Below, in pieces: positions 1 through 7,032 of a stretch of DNA of 13,739 bases. Below the pieces are notes generated by a model. The model was given only the letters and a program-made list of their open reading frames with translations, was not told where the DNA came from and did no database searches. Every line of letters starts with the position of its first letter. Within the stretch, counting starts at the first letter, position 1. This DNA comes from an uncultured Selenomonadaceae bacterium (GTDB taxonomy: Bacteria > Bacillota > Negativicutes > Selenomonadales > Selenomonadaceae): assembly GCA_905233965.1 (NCBI GenBank), contig CAJOFG010000075.1, positions 1 through 13,739 on the forward strand. Direction: 5' to 3'. A program made the translations under genes and the position numbers.

Positions 1-752
1 AAGCAGATTAAAAGATAATACGCGCCGAAATATTCCATCAAATCGACTTGCGCGAGAACGACGATACTGAACGTTATCGAAACGGCGGAAAAAGTTGTCG
101 CGATAATCGCCGCTTCACGTTTCGAGTAGTAGCCGCCTTCGTACTGGTTCGCCGTGAGCATAACGCCCAAAGTTCCGTCGCCGATCCACGAAGTCATACA
201 GTCAACCGCCGCACGTCCGGGAATCGTAAAGAGCGGGCGCATAACTTTTGTGAGCATCGCGCCGATAAATTCAAGCAAACCGAAATCCAAAAGCAAAGGC
301 AAAAGAAGTCCGGCAAGCAAAAAAATTACGACGAGGACACACATCAAATCGTTGAGAACAAATCCGCCGTTGTCCGGCGAAGTTATCATTCCGATAACGC
401 TTGAATCGTCTTCGGAATCAATTCCCAAATACGTGAGCCAAATAAAAATCGCTCCGATAATTCTGATGACAACCCAAATCGCCGTCGTCGAAAAAGTATT
501 CGCGACGACCGGATAGCTCGTGATAAAATTCGGGCGATGAATGAAAAGCAATCCGAGCACTGCGGAAAGCGTAACGATGATGACGCAGAGAATCGGCAAA
601 AATTCTCCGACCGCGTTACTGATGATGTCCGCAATAATTTTTACGATAACCGTCCATTTTCCGTCGTCTTGAACCGGAATCATAAAAAGGAAAATTCCGA
701 TTATCGAAGGAACCAGAAACCCGGCGATTGAGCCGGAATTTTTTTTCTCCAT
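1..752 (-). CDS. yjiH: YjiH-family membrane protein (nucleoside-recognition GATE domain), 3' end outside window
   Basis: The minus frame is open from an ATG at 752-750 to the window edge and gives 250 residues starting MEKKNSGSIAGFLVPSIIGI. It is strongly hydrophobic with several membrane segments. Segments typical of the YjiH/COG3314 family are visible: a first membrane helix followed by a short polar loop, then a GGFVLNDL stretch, LLLPLLLDFGLLEFIGAM, a TKVMRPLFTIPGRAAVDC motif, SWIGDGTLGVMLT, and KREAAIIATTFSAVSITFS. Family members are about 400-450 residues, so roughly the last 40 percent is missing here. An AAAGGAG lies 14 bases upstream of the ATG, rather far, but no better start is visible. 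The family is an integral inner-membrane protein of unknown transport role; the GATE domain suggests movement of a nucleoside-like or other small solute, which is inference. It is divergent from the tRNA-Ser gene. Family assignment is firm, function is not. Confidence 0.85.
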   Translation of the reverse strand, partial: MEKKNSGSIAGFLVPSIIGIFLFMIPVQDDGKWTVIVKIIADIISNAVGEFLPILCVIIVTLSAVLGLLFIHRPNFITSYPVVANTFSTTAIWVVIRIIGAIFIWLTYLGIDSEDDSSVIGMITSPDNGGFVLNDLMCVLVVIFLLAGLLLPLLLDFGLLEFIGAMLTKVMRPLFTIPGRAAVDCMTSWIGDGTLGVMLTANQYEGGYYSKREAAIIATTFSAVSITFSIVVLAQVDLMEYFGAYYLLIC

Positions 753-796
753 GATTTTTTTGTTTGCTCCTTTCAAAAAAATTTTCAACGGGCGGT

Positions 797-825
797 ATTT
801 TATAACAAATTTTTAATCGGTACAA
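797..825 (-). promoter_or_regulatory. Possible promoter of yjiH
   Basis: Read on the minus strand, TTGTAC (825-820) is followed after 17 bases by TAAAAT (802-797), with an overlapping TATAAA, about 45 bases before the yjiH start codon. The -35 match is only moderate and the region is generally A/T rich, so this is a tentative call. Confidence 0.4.
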
Positions 826-854
826 TAAAAAAATATTCGCCCGGAAAAAAGTGA

Positions 855-883
855 TTGACAAAATTGCTCAGGTTGTGCTATCC
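855..883 (+). promoter_or_regulatory. Promoter of tRNA-Ser
   Basis: A perfect -35 TTGACA (855-860), a 17-base spacer and a -10 CTATCC (878-883) preceded by TGTG (extended -10 type) sit about 40 bases before the mature tRNA. The strong -35 and a downstream leader removed by processing are typical of stable-RNA promoters. Confidence 0.7.
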
Positions 884-923
884 TCCTTACGTTTGCGGGG
901 AACGTCCCGCGAAAAAATATTGC

Positions 924-1012
924 GGAGTGGTACTCAAGAGGCTGAAGAGGACGGTTTGCTAAATCGTTAGGGTCGCAAGGCCGCGGAGGTTCAAATCCTC
1001 TCCACTCCGCCA
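924..1012 (+). tRNA. tRNA-Ser(GCU)
   Basis: The acceptor strand GGAGTGG (924-930) pairs with CCACTCC (1002-1008), followed by discriminator G and an encoded CCA (1010-1012). The anticodon stem ACGGT/ATCGT encloses the loop TTGCTAA, giving anticodon GCU, which reads AGC/AGU serine codons. A long variable arm (about 971-984) marks it as a class II tRNA, and the T arm has the TTCAAAT loop. All parts fit tRNA-Ser. A promoter lies just upstream and an intrinsic terminator just downstream, so it is a single-gene unit. Confidence 0.96.
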
Positions 1013-1046
1013 TTAAATCAAAAATAATTTTACGAAAAATAAATCG

Positions 1047-1068
1047 GTCTCCTTCGCGGAGACTTTTT
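1047..1068 (+). terminator. Intrinsic terminator after tRNA-Ser
   Basis: A 6-bp stem GTCTCC / GGAGAC with a TTCGC loop (1047-1063) is followed directly by five T (1064-1068). It ends the tRNA transcript 35 bases after the CCA and 23 bases before the next start codon, so the next gene either depends on readthrough or has a promoter I cannot identify. Confidence 0.75.
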
Positions 1069-1090
1069 CATTTTCCGGGAGAATTGCAAA

Positions 1091-1957
1091 ATGAATTTTA
1101 TCGAACGGCTTACAAATTTTTTTCGCGAAGATGTCGGCGAAATTGTCGGTATTTATTTTGACGGAGAAAAAATTTTCTTTGCCCGGCTGTCCGACAAAGT
1201 CGAAACCGAACAAATAAATTTTCAAATTGCCGACGAAGAAAATTTTTCGCCGGTCGAACAGCTTGCCGAAAAAATTTCCGTGATGTGCGCGAAAAACGGT
1301 TGGAAAACTTCGCGAACCGGAATTTGTCTGCGCGACGACGAACCGATAATCGCCCGGCAAGATTTTGAAAACATTCCGGAGGACGAATTGGAAGGCGCGA
1401 TGAAAATTTGGGCAAATGCGCAAGCCGGAGCCGGCGCGGTTTTCACTTCAATCCGGGAAGGCGAAGAAATTTGGCTCGAAACTTTGCCGGAAAATAAAAT
1501 TGAAGAATATATTTCGGCGTGGGAAAAAAATTCGCTGACTCTTTGCGGACTTTCGGCAATGCCGGATTTTTTGGCGAAAGATTTTACCGGCGCGGAGAAG
1601 GCAAAATTTATCGCCGAAGTCATTGCCGAAAAAAAATCTCCGAACCTTCTGTCGGAAACGGTCGGGACGTGGAATTTAAAAAAAATTTCCAAAGTCGCCG
1701 CAATATTTTTTTTAATCGCGCTCGGAATTGTTTCGGCTAAATTGTTTTATGACTTGCAGACGGCGACGGAAAATTTTGAGAGCGCGCAAAAAAGTTTCAA
1801 CGGACACGGCGAAGAAATAATTTTGCAAAAGACTTTGGAAAAAAATATTTCCGCGATGAAAAAAATAAATTCGTTGAGCGAAACGCAAGCGGAAAAAATT
1901 TCAAAACTCAACGCGCTGATAAATTTGGGCAAGGTTGCCGACGGAAAATTTTTTTAA
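1091..1957 (+). CDS. PilM/PilN-like (GspL-like) pilus or secretion assembly protein, probably shortened by a frameshift
   Basis: The 288-residue product has two halves. Residues 1-190 look like a degenerate PilM or GspL actin-like region: a GIYFDGEKIFFARL start resembling the phosphate-1 strand, then RTGICLRDDEPIIARQDFENIP, which resembles the PilM stretch ahead of its conserved proline. Residues 202-220 form one membrane helix, followed by a predicted coiled coil (about 221-275), the layout of PilN. In type IV pilus and type II secretion systems, PilM binds PilN to form an inner-membrane platform; a single protein with both parts resembles GspL. The frame ends at a TAA after the run GGAAAATTTTTTT, just where the PilN C-terminal domain should start, and that domain appears in the next frame (1957-2112). 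GGGAG 9 bases upstream supports the ATG. No other pilus gene is visible nearby. The family call rests on pattern resemblance and is moderate. Confidence 0.6.
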   Translation: MNFIERLTNFFREDVGEIVGIYFDGEKIFFARLSDKVETEQINFQIADEENFSPVEQLAEKISVMCAKNGWKTSRTGICLRDDEPIIARQDFENIPEDELEGAMKIWANAQAGAGAVFTSIREGEEIWLETLPENKIEEYISAWEKNSLTLCGLSAMPDFLAKDFTGAEKAKFIAEVIAEKKSPNLLSETVGTWNLKKISKVAAIFFLIALGIVSAKLFYDLQTATENFESAQKSFNGHGEEIILQKTLEKNISAMKKINSLSETQAEKISKLNALINLGKVADGKFF

Positions 1958-2112
1958 TGACGATTGAAGGAATAACCGACGAGCCGGGCGAAATAAAAAG
2001 TTGTCTTGCCCGGTTGAAATCGAACGTCACGCCGGACGCGAAACTTGAAAATTCGACGACCGACGAGGACGGCAAAACGACTTTTACGATTCTTTTGACT
2101 TTAAAAAATTGA
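1957..2112 (+). CDS. Small ORF resembling the C-terminal domain of PilN (possible frameshifted tail of the preceding gene)
   Basis: The 51-residue frame starts with an ATG that overlaps the upstream stop (TAATG). It begins MTIEGITDEPGEIKSCLARL and ends with TTFTILLTL. PilN proteins end with this pattern: a beta strand with a glycine (IEG), a helix that includes a leucine pair, then a hydrophobic F-x-I-x-L strand. The ORF is in the -1 frame relative to the gene before it, and one extra T in the run of seven T at 1949-1955 would fuse them into a protein of about 340 residues. Only a weak GGAAA site precedes the ATG, so if it is a separate gene it would be translated by coupling through the TAATG overlap. 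It is either a natural split, a slippage-dependent extension, or a recent indel. Confidence 0.5.
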   Translation: MTIEGITDEPGEIKSCLARLKSNVTPDAKLENSTTDEDGKTTFTILLTLKN

Positions 2113-2127
2113 AGGGGGATAAACGCC

Positions 2128-2550
2128 ATGCAATGCCGGCGATGCGGAAAGGAAATCGGAAATTCTCCGCGCTGTAACTTTTGCGGATTCGAGGACGAGG
2201 AAGGCAACGTCCGGGAGATGACGCGCCTTGAGAAAAATTTTTACGACGGCGTGACGATTGATGCCGGCGACGCGACGGGCGAAAATTCCGGGAGTTACAA
2301 AACGAATTTCGGCGGACAAAATTTTCGTTCCGGCACGGCTTTTATCCGCATGAACAACGGCGGCATTTTTTCCCGGCTCTCGGAAAAATTTCTCACCGGG
2401 TTGATGAATAACGGGATTATTGCAAAAATTATCGCCGTTGCAATTTTCGTTGCCTTTGCCGCGTTGTCATTTTTTATTTTCCTCCCGATTTTTTTTATCA
2501 TTGCCGGCTTGGGAATTGCTTTAATGCTTGCGGCAAAATTTAAAAAGTGA
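2128..2550 (+). CDS. Zinc-ribbon protein with C-terminal membrane helices
   Basis: The 140-residue product starts MQCRRCGKEIGNSPRCNFCG. Four cysteines (C3, C6, C16, C19) form a CxxC...CxxC zinc ribbon of the short zinc-ribbon_2 type. A polar, glycine/asparagine-rich middle (about 25-90) follows, and two closely spaced hydrophobic segments (about 98-116 and 117-135) end the protein with a basic tail AKFKK. A strong GAAGGGGGAT site supports the ATG. It lies 15 bases after the small PilN-like ORF and 9 bases before queC, so it is probably co-transcribed with both. The function is not known; such zinc-ribbon membrane proteins are common in Firmicutes and usually uncharacterised. Confidence 0.8.
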   Translation: MQCRRCGKEIGNSPRCNFCGFEDEEGNVREMTRLEKNFYDGVTIDAGDATGENSGSYKTNFGGQNFRSGTAFIRMNNGGIFSRLSEKFLTGLMNNGIIAKIIAVAIFVAFAALSFFIFLPIFFIIAGLGIALMLAAKFKK

Positions 2551-2559
2551 GTTGATTAA

Positions 2560-3243
2560 ATGAAAGCTGTTGTACTTTTGAGCGGCGGTCTGGACTCGAC
2601 GACCTGTCTTGCTCTTGCGATTAAAAAATACGGGCGCGAAAATGTTTCGACCGTTTCCATTTTTTACGGGCAACGCCATGAAATTGAATTGGAACACGCG
2701 AAAAAAGTTTCCGCGCATTACGACGTAAAAAATTATGTGTTCGACGCGGCGGAAATTATGAAACATTCCGATTCCGCGCTTTTAAATTCGTCCGAAAAAA
2801 ATCTTTCCCCGACGACTTACGGCGAACAGGTGAAAAAAAATCCGCGCGTCGAAACCTACGTTCCTTTCCGAAACGGTCTGATGATTTCGATGGCGGCAAG
2901 TTTCGCCGACGGACTTTATCCCGGTGAGGACATTGAAATTTTTCTCGGCGTTCACCGGGACGATTCTGCGGTGAACGCTTACCCGGACTGCAGTAAAGAA
3001 TTTATCGACGCGATGAGTTCGGCTGTTTCAATCGGCACTTACGGGAAAATAAAATTGGTTGCGCCCTTCGTCGGAAAAACGAAGTCAGACGTGGTGAAAG
3101 CCGGCTTGGAGTTGAGCGCGCCTTACGAATTGACCCGGAGCTGTTACGAGAGAACCGAAAAGCCTTGCGGAAAATGTGCGACGTGTTTGGACAGAGCGAA
3201 GGCGTTCGCCGACAACGGGATTGAAGATCCGGCGTTGAGTTGA
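2560..3243 (+). CDS. queC: 7-cyano-7-deazaguanine synthase QueC
   Basis: QueC converts 7-carboxy-7-deazaguanine to preQ0 using ATP and ammonia, in the cytosolic pathway to queuosine in tRNA. The 227-residue length is normal. The PP-loop ATP motif SGGLDSTT is at residues 8-15, the family stretch FYGQRHEIEL follows at about 35-44, and VPFRNGLM and LGVHRDDS are in the middle. Four zinc-binding cysteines are present at the C-terminus: C195, C203, C206 and C209 (CGKCATC). The other pathway genes (queD, queE, folE) are not in this window. The start follows the stop of the zinc-ribbon gene by 9 bases, with a weak site overlapping that stop codon. The next gene, a glycosyltransferase, starts 24 bases downstream. 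No preQ1 riboswitch is visible upstream. Confidence 0.96.
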   Translation: MKAVVLLSGGLDSTTCLALAIKKYGRENVSTVSIFYGQRHEIELEHAKKVSAHYDVKNYVFDAAEIMKHSDSALLNSSEKNLSPTTYGEQVKKNPRVETYVPFRNGLMISMAASFADGLYPGEDIEIFLGVHRDDSAVNAYPDCSKEFIDAMSSAVSIGTYGKIKLVAPFVGKTKSDVVKAGLELSAPYELTRSCYERTEKPCGKCATCLDRAKAFADNGIEDPALS

Positions 3244-3267
3244 AAAATTTTTGGAGGGGTTCGACTT

Positions 3268-4362
3268 ATGGCGAAGAAAAATTTTATCCCGGCTGTCTCC
3301 GTCGTCATACCGATGTACAATTCGGAAAAATATATCGGCGAATGTTTACAGAGTATTGCGGAACAGAGTTTCAAAGATTTTGAAGTTATCGTCGTCGATG
3401 ATTGTTCGACGGATAAAAGTTGTGAAGTCGTCGAAAAATTTATCCCCAAATTCCGACGGGGGGGGGTAGAGACTCTAAAACTTTTCCGCTCCGAAAAAAA
3501 TTCCGGCAATCCGGGTACGCCGCGAAATACCGGAATAAGATTGTCACGCGGCGAATATATTTGTTTCGTTGACAGCGACGACGCGATTATGAAAAATGCG
3601 TTGGAGGATTTATACCGCGTCGCGGAAAAATTTAATGCCGACGTTGTACACTGCGAAAGATTTTTTATCTCGTACTCCGAAAAAATTCTTGCCGACAAAA
3701 ATAATTTGCAAGCAGGTTCTTACATGAATCCGGAGTTCGTTACCCGTCCGGAACGATTGACCGATGATTTGTCGGAACGTATTGATTTGTTTTGCAACAG
3801 AAAGTTGGAGTGGACGACTTTTTTAAATTTCGTTCGCCGCGATTTTATTTTGAAAAACGACCTTAAATTTTTTGAAACGAGAGTTTGCACGGATACCGGT
3901 TTTCTCATACAGATTTTGTCCGTGCCGTCAAAAATTATTTTGGCACCGAACATCGTTTACGTTTACCGACACAGAGATGATTCGGTGAGCAGAGCGACAA
4001 CTCTTTCGCCGGAAAAGAAGTTTGAACGGTGGGGAAGTTTTTTTCTGCAGGGCATTTCGACTTTGGAAAATTTTTTCGACGGACTGAATTTTTTTCGGGA
4101 AAATCCGCAATACAAGTACGCCGTGTACGATTTTTTGATAATGATGAATTTTTCTCCGGTCATGGAGGCGTATTTGAACGTTTCGCCGTATGAGTTCGAC
4201 AAATACATTCGCGAAGAACTTTCCGGAGTCGGCGATTTAATTCCACTCACGGCGTTTATTTTCAACCGAATGAACGGATTGAACGTGCAACTTCGGCAAC
4301 AGCAGGAAATAAATTTTCAACTGCAAAGGGAGCTTGAACAATTCAAAAGCAGAATAATTTAG
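3268..4362 (+). CDS. Family 2 glycosyltransferase with an in-frame poly-G tract (candidate phase-variable gene)
   Basis: The 364-residue product has a GT-A fold. VSVVIPMYN is at residues 10-18, the nucleotide-sugar-binding VVDDCSTD at 42-49, SGNPGTPRNTGI at 79-90, and the metal-binding DSD (D102-D104) in FVDSDD. Residues about 110-330 are the variable acceptor region, and the last 30 residues are glutamine-rich and probably a coiled coil. It should transfer a sugar from a nucleotide sugar to a surface glycan, lipid or protein; the substrate cannot be told. A run of nine G encodes R64-G65-G66-V67, in the loop between two strands of the nucleotide-binding half. As written the frame is open. With eight G a TAG follows G66 at once; with ten G the frame ends after 101 residues. 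GGAGGGG upstream supports the ATG. argH starts 16 bases downstream. Confidence 0.92.
   Translation: MAKKNFIPAVSVVIPMYNSEKYIGECLQSIAEQSFKDFEVIVVDDCSTDKSCEVVEKFIPKFRRGGVETLKLFRSEKNSGNPGTPRNTGIRLSRGEYICFVDSDDAIMKNALEDLYRVAEKFNADVVHCERFFISYSEKILADKNNLQAGSYMNPEFVTRPERLTDDLSERIDLFCNRKLEWTTFLNFVRRDFILKNDLKFFETRVCTDTGFLIQILSVPSKIILAPNIVYVYRHRDDSVSRATTLSPEKKFERWGSFFLQGISTLENFFDGLNFFRENPQYKYAVYDFLIMMNFSPVMEAYLNVSPYEFDKYIREELSGVGDLIPLTAFIFNRMNGLNVQLRQQQEINFQLQRELEQFKSRII
3458..3466 (+). repeat. Poly-G(9) tract inside the glycosyltransferase gene
   Basis: Nine consecutive G follow CGAC and precede TAGAGA. Tracts of this length are prone to slipped-strand mispairing. The tract starts at codon position 2, so the sequence reads CGG GGG GGG GTA when ON, and a loss of one base places TAG in frame. 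Confidence 0.9.
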
Positions 4363-4378
4363 GAAGAGGTTTTGAAAC

Positions 4379-5782
4379 ATGAGCGAAAACGAAAAAAAAT
4401 CTGCAAGCTTGTGGGGCGGCAGGTTTGAAAAATCGACGGACGAAATGATTAACGAATTTCAAGCGTCGATAAATTTTGACAAGCGACTTTACCGCGAAGA
4501 CATCGAAGGTTCGATTGCCCACGCGAAAATGTTGGCGAAGTGCGAAATAATTTCCGGCGACGATGCGGAAAAAATTATTGCCGGCTTGAAAAAAATTCTC
4601 GCGAAAATCGAAGCCGGCGACTTTGAATTTAAAATCGAACTCGAAGATATTCACATGAACATCGAAAAAATTTTGACGGACGACATCGGGGAGGCGGGCG
4701 GCAGACTTCACACGGCGCGGAGTCGAAACGACCAGGTTGCTCTGGATATGCACCTTCACGTTCGCCGGCAAGTTGAAGAGGTTCAAAAATTGATTCGTGA
4801 CTTGCAAAAAAATCTTCTCGCGGCGGCAAAAAAAAATCTCGGCGTAATTTGTCCGGGCTACACTCACCTGCAACGGGCGCAACCGATTTTATTTTCGCAT
4901 CATCTCATGGCGTACTTTTTCATGTTGCAAAGGGACTTCGACAGATTCGCCGGAGTTTTTGCCCGTGCGGACATCATGCCGTTGGGTGCCGGCGCGTTGG
5001 CGGGAACGACTTTCCCGATTGACAGAAAATTTGTTGCCGACGAATTGAATTTCGGCGAAATTTATTTGAACAGTTTGGACGCGGTCAGCGACAGGGATTA
5101 CATCATGGAATTTTTGTCGGCGGCATCGATTCTGATGATTCACCTTTCCCGGCTGAGTGAGGAAATTATTTTTTGGTGCAGTCGCGAATTTAATTTCGTC
5201 GAACTTGACGACGCGCATTGTACCGGCTCCTCGATGATGCCGCAGAAAAAAAATCCGGACGTTCCGGAATTGGTGCGCGGAAAAACCGGTCGCGTTATCG
5301 GTCACCTTACCGCAATGCTCACGACGGTTAAATCTTTGCCGCTCGCTTACAATAAAGATTTGCAGGAGGACAAGGAAGGACTCTTCGACGCGATCGACAC
5401 GATAAAATTTTCTCTCGCCGTTTACGCGCAAATAATTTCCGGCATGAAAGTCAAATCGGAAAATATGCGTCGCGCCGTCGAAGAAGATTTTTCAAACGCG
5501 ACCGACTTGGCTGATTATCTCGTCAAAAAAGGTGTTCCCTTCCGGCACGCTCACGAAATTTCCGGCAAACTCGTTCATCACTGTATCGAACGCGGAATTT
5601 ATTTGAAAGATTTGTCGCTTGACGAATTTAAAAATTTCTCGGACAAATTCGACGCGGAAATTTACGACGCGATTAAACCGGAAACTTGCGTAAACAATCG
5701 CAATTCTCTCGGCGGAACTTCGCAAAAATCAGTCGAACTGCAATTTGAAAAAGCCGACGCAATTTTGAAGGAGAAGAAGTAA
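4379..5782 (+). CDS. argH: Argininosuccinate lyase
   Basis: ArgH splits argininosuccinate into arginine and fumarate, the last step of arginine synthesis, and acts as a cytosolic homotetramer. The 467-residue length is standard. The N-terminal SLWGGRF, the DIHMNIE stretch, [15 protein letters not shown] and YTHLQRAQP segments, and the superfamily signature [12 protein letters not shown] (residues 283-294, carrying the catalytic serine loop) are all intact, and the C-terminus ends in the usual [11 protein letters not shown] region. The start ATG follows an AGGAAGAGG site. The gene sits between the glycosyltransferase (16-base gap) and the methyltransferase (1-base gap; its ribosome site lies inside the argH end). 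No other arginine gene is in the window, so its placement between two glycan-type genes is odd. Premature stops in the switchable gene upstream could lower its expression by polarity. Confidence 0.97.
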   Translation: MSENEKKSASLWGGRFEKSTDEMINEFQASINFDKRLYREDIEGSIAHAKMLAKCEIISGDDAEKIIAGLKKILAKIEAGDFEFKIELEDIHMNIEKILTDDIGEAGGRLHTARSRNDQVALDMHLHVRRQVEEVQKLIRDLQKNLLAAAKKNLGVICPGYTHLQRAQPILFSHHLMAYFFMLQRDFDRFAGVFARADIMPLGAGALAGTTFPIDRKFVADELNFGEIYLNSLDAVSDRDYIMEFLSAASILMIHLSRLSEEIIFWCSREFNFVELDDAHCTGSSMMPQKKNPDVPELVRGKTGRVIGHLTAMLTTVKSLPLAYNKDLQEDKEGLFDAIDTIKFSLAVYAQIISGMKVKSENMRRAVEEDFSNATDLADYLVKKGVPFRHAHEISGKLVHHCIERGIYLKDLSLDEFKNFSDKFDAEIYDAIKPETCVNNRNSLGGTSQKSVELQFEKADAILKEKK

Positions 5783-5783
5783 G

Positions 5784-6962
5784 TTGAAAATAAAAATCTT
5801 GGTCTGCGATTATCTCGGCATCGCTTTACAATTCATTGAAGAAAATTTTTTGAAAGACAGGTATGAAATCATTACCCCCCCCCGTCAGGATCGGGAGAAC
5901 CCGTTTGATTTGCTCTTAAAAAATTCGGAGTGGGATTATCTTTTGGTTTTTGACAACGGAGTCAATCGTAAAAATTTTGACGCGACGTTTCAATTTTTGG
6001 GAATCTCGGACGAAAAAATTATTTATGCAATGAATCCGGCAAGTTGGTTATATAAACCGGAAGTCGGTATTCATTTGGCGAACCCGACAACTTATAACGG
6101 AAGTTTATTGTATAATCAATCGCTGTTTACGCTTGCGCGAAATTCAAATCGCTACATAACTTGCACGACGGCAGAAAATTTATCCTATCTCGCAACCTCC
6201 GGCGACGGCGCGGTGATGTACAACACTTACGTCAGACGAAAAACTTGGGCGGCAGACGATATGGATTTGTTTCACCGGCTGACGAAAAAATATTATGACA
6301 TTGACGATTCGTCCGGATATTTTTGCGATTGGGGAGCGAATATCGGCACGACCGGAATTTATTTTCTCAAGCAACTCACGCCGAATTTAAAACTTTTGGC
6401 GTTCGAGCCGGACAAAGAAAATTACAAACTTCTCCGAATAAATTTGTTGCTCAACGAATTGGAAGAAAAAGCCGTCACTGAAAATTGCGGTTTGGGCATG
6501 GAAGAGAGCGAAGAAAATTTTTACAGAGTCGAACACAATCCCGGCGGCAGCGGTATGTTTGCAAATGTATATCTGTCGTCAATCAACATGGAAGTCGAAC
6601 CGGAAAAGATAAAAATAATTCCGCCGGACAAATACCTTGTCGAAAAAAATATTTCGCCGGAGGAAATAAAATATATCTGGATTGACACGGAAGGTTTTGA
6701 AGCCCAAGTCATTTTGGGCGCAAAAAATTTGCTCGAAAAAAATCCTGCTCCGATTTTCATGGAATTTAATCCCGGTGCGTGGAATAAATCCGGGCTTTAC
6801 GAACCGATGACGGAATTTTTGAGCCGGCACTATGAAAGTTATATACTCGTTCAAGAGGCGGAAAAAACCGACTCGCCGAATTTGTATCCGATTGAAAAAC
6901 TTTTGGAGTTCAAAGAACGTACCGAACAAATCGGAGATATTTTCTTAATCCGGAAAAAATAA
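5784..6962 (+). CDS. FkbM-family SAM-dependent methyltransferase with an in-frame poly-C tract (candidate phase-variable gene)
   Basis: The 392-residue product has an N-terminal region of about 175 residues that I do not recognise, then a FkbM/Methyltransf_21 domain. The SAM-binding loop is D182-W-G-A-N-I-G188, the acidic residue ending strand 2 is E208 in AFEP, and the family signature IDTEGFE is at 300-306, followed by LGA and IFMEFNPG. FkbM enzymes methylate hydroxyls on natural products and surface sugars; with a glycosyltransferase nearby, sugar O-methylation is the likeliest role (inference). The start is TTG, preceded by AAGGAG inside the end of argH; it gives the natural start of strand 1 (KIKILVCDYLG). 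A run of nine C encodes T31-P32-P33-R34. With eight C translation ends after 44 residues, with ten C after 41. A strong terminator follows 13 bases after the stop codon. Confidence 0.9.
   Translation: MKIKILVCDYLGIALQFIEENFLKDRYEIITPPRQDRENPFDLLLKNSEWDYLLVFDNGVNRKNFDATFQFLGISDEKIIYAMNPASWLYKPEVGIHLANPTTYNGSLLYNQSLFTLARNSNRYITCTTAENLSYLATSGDGAVMYNTYVRRKTWAADDMDLFHRLTKKYYDIDDSSGYFCDWGANIGTTGIYFLKQLTPNLKLLAFEPDKENYKLLRINLLLNELEEKAVTENCGLGMEESEENFYRVEHNPGGSGMFANVYLSSINMEVEPEKIKIIPPDKYLVEKNISPEEIKYIWIDTEGFEAQVILGAKNLLEKNPAPIFMEFNPGAWNKSGLYEPMTEFLSRHYESYILVQEAEKTDSPNLYPIEKLLEFKERTEQIGDIFLIRKK
5875..5883 (+). repeat. Poly-C(9) tract inside the FkbM methyltransferase gene
   Basis: Nine consecutive C lie between ATCATTA and GTCAGG, near the 5' end of the gene, where a frameshift removes the whole catalytic domain. 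It starts at codon position 2 and reads ACC CCC CCC CGT in the ON state. The length equals that of the poly-G tract in the glycosyltransferase upstream. Confidence 0.9.
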
Positions 6963-6975
6963 ATTTTGTACCGAT

Positions 6976-7021
6976 AAAAAAACGCACGACCCGATTAAAA
7001 AGGTTGTGCGTTAATTTTTTT
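6976..7021. terminator. Bidirectional intrinsic terminator between convergent genes
   Basis: An 11-bp stem AACGCACGACC / GGTTGTGCGTT with one G-U pair encloses a 10-base loop. On the plus strand it is followed by AA and seven T (7015-7021), ending the methyltransferase transcript. On the minus strand it is followed by a T run (plus-strand A run at 6976-6982), ending the DeoR transcript. Confidence 0.9.
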
Positions 7022-7032
7022 CCGGACACAGT

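Noticed and set aside
48..516. Plus-strand ORFs at the left edge
   Set aside because: The minus strand carries a clear YjiH membrane protein through this whole region.
922..928. tRNA beginning two bases earlier with GCGGAGT pairing to ACTCCGC
   Set aside because: That register leaves no proper discriminator and CCA and shifts the TA at positions 8-9; starting at 924 gives G73 and an encoded CCA.
4343..5431. Two long minus-strand ORFs opposite argH (179 and 180 codons)
   Set aside because: They are frame shadows of a well conserved gene, rich in arginine and phenylalanine, with no family resemblance or ribosome sites.
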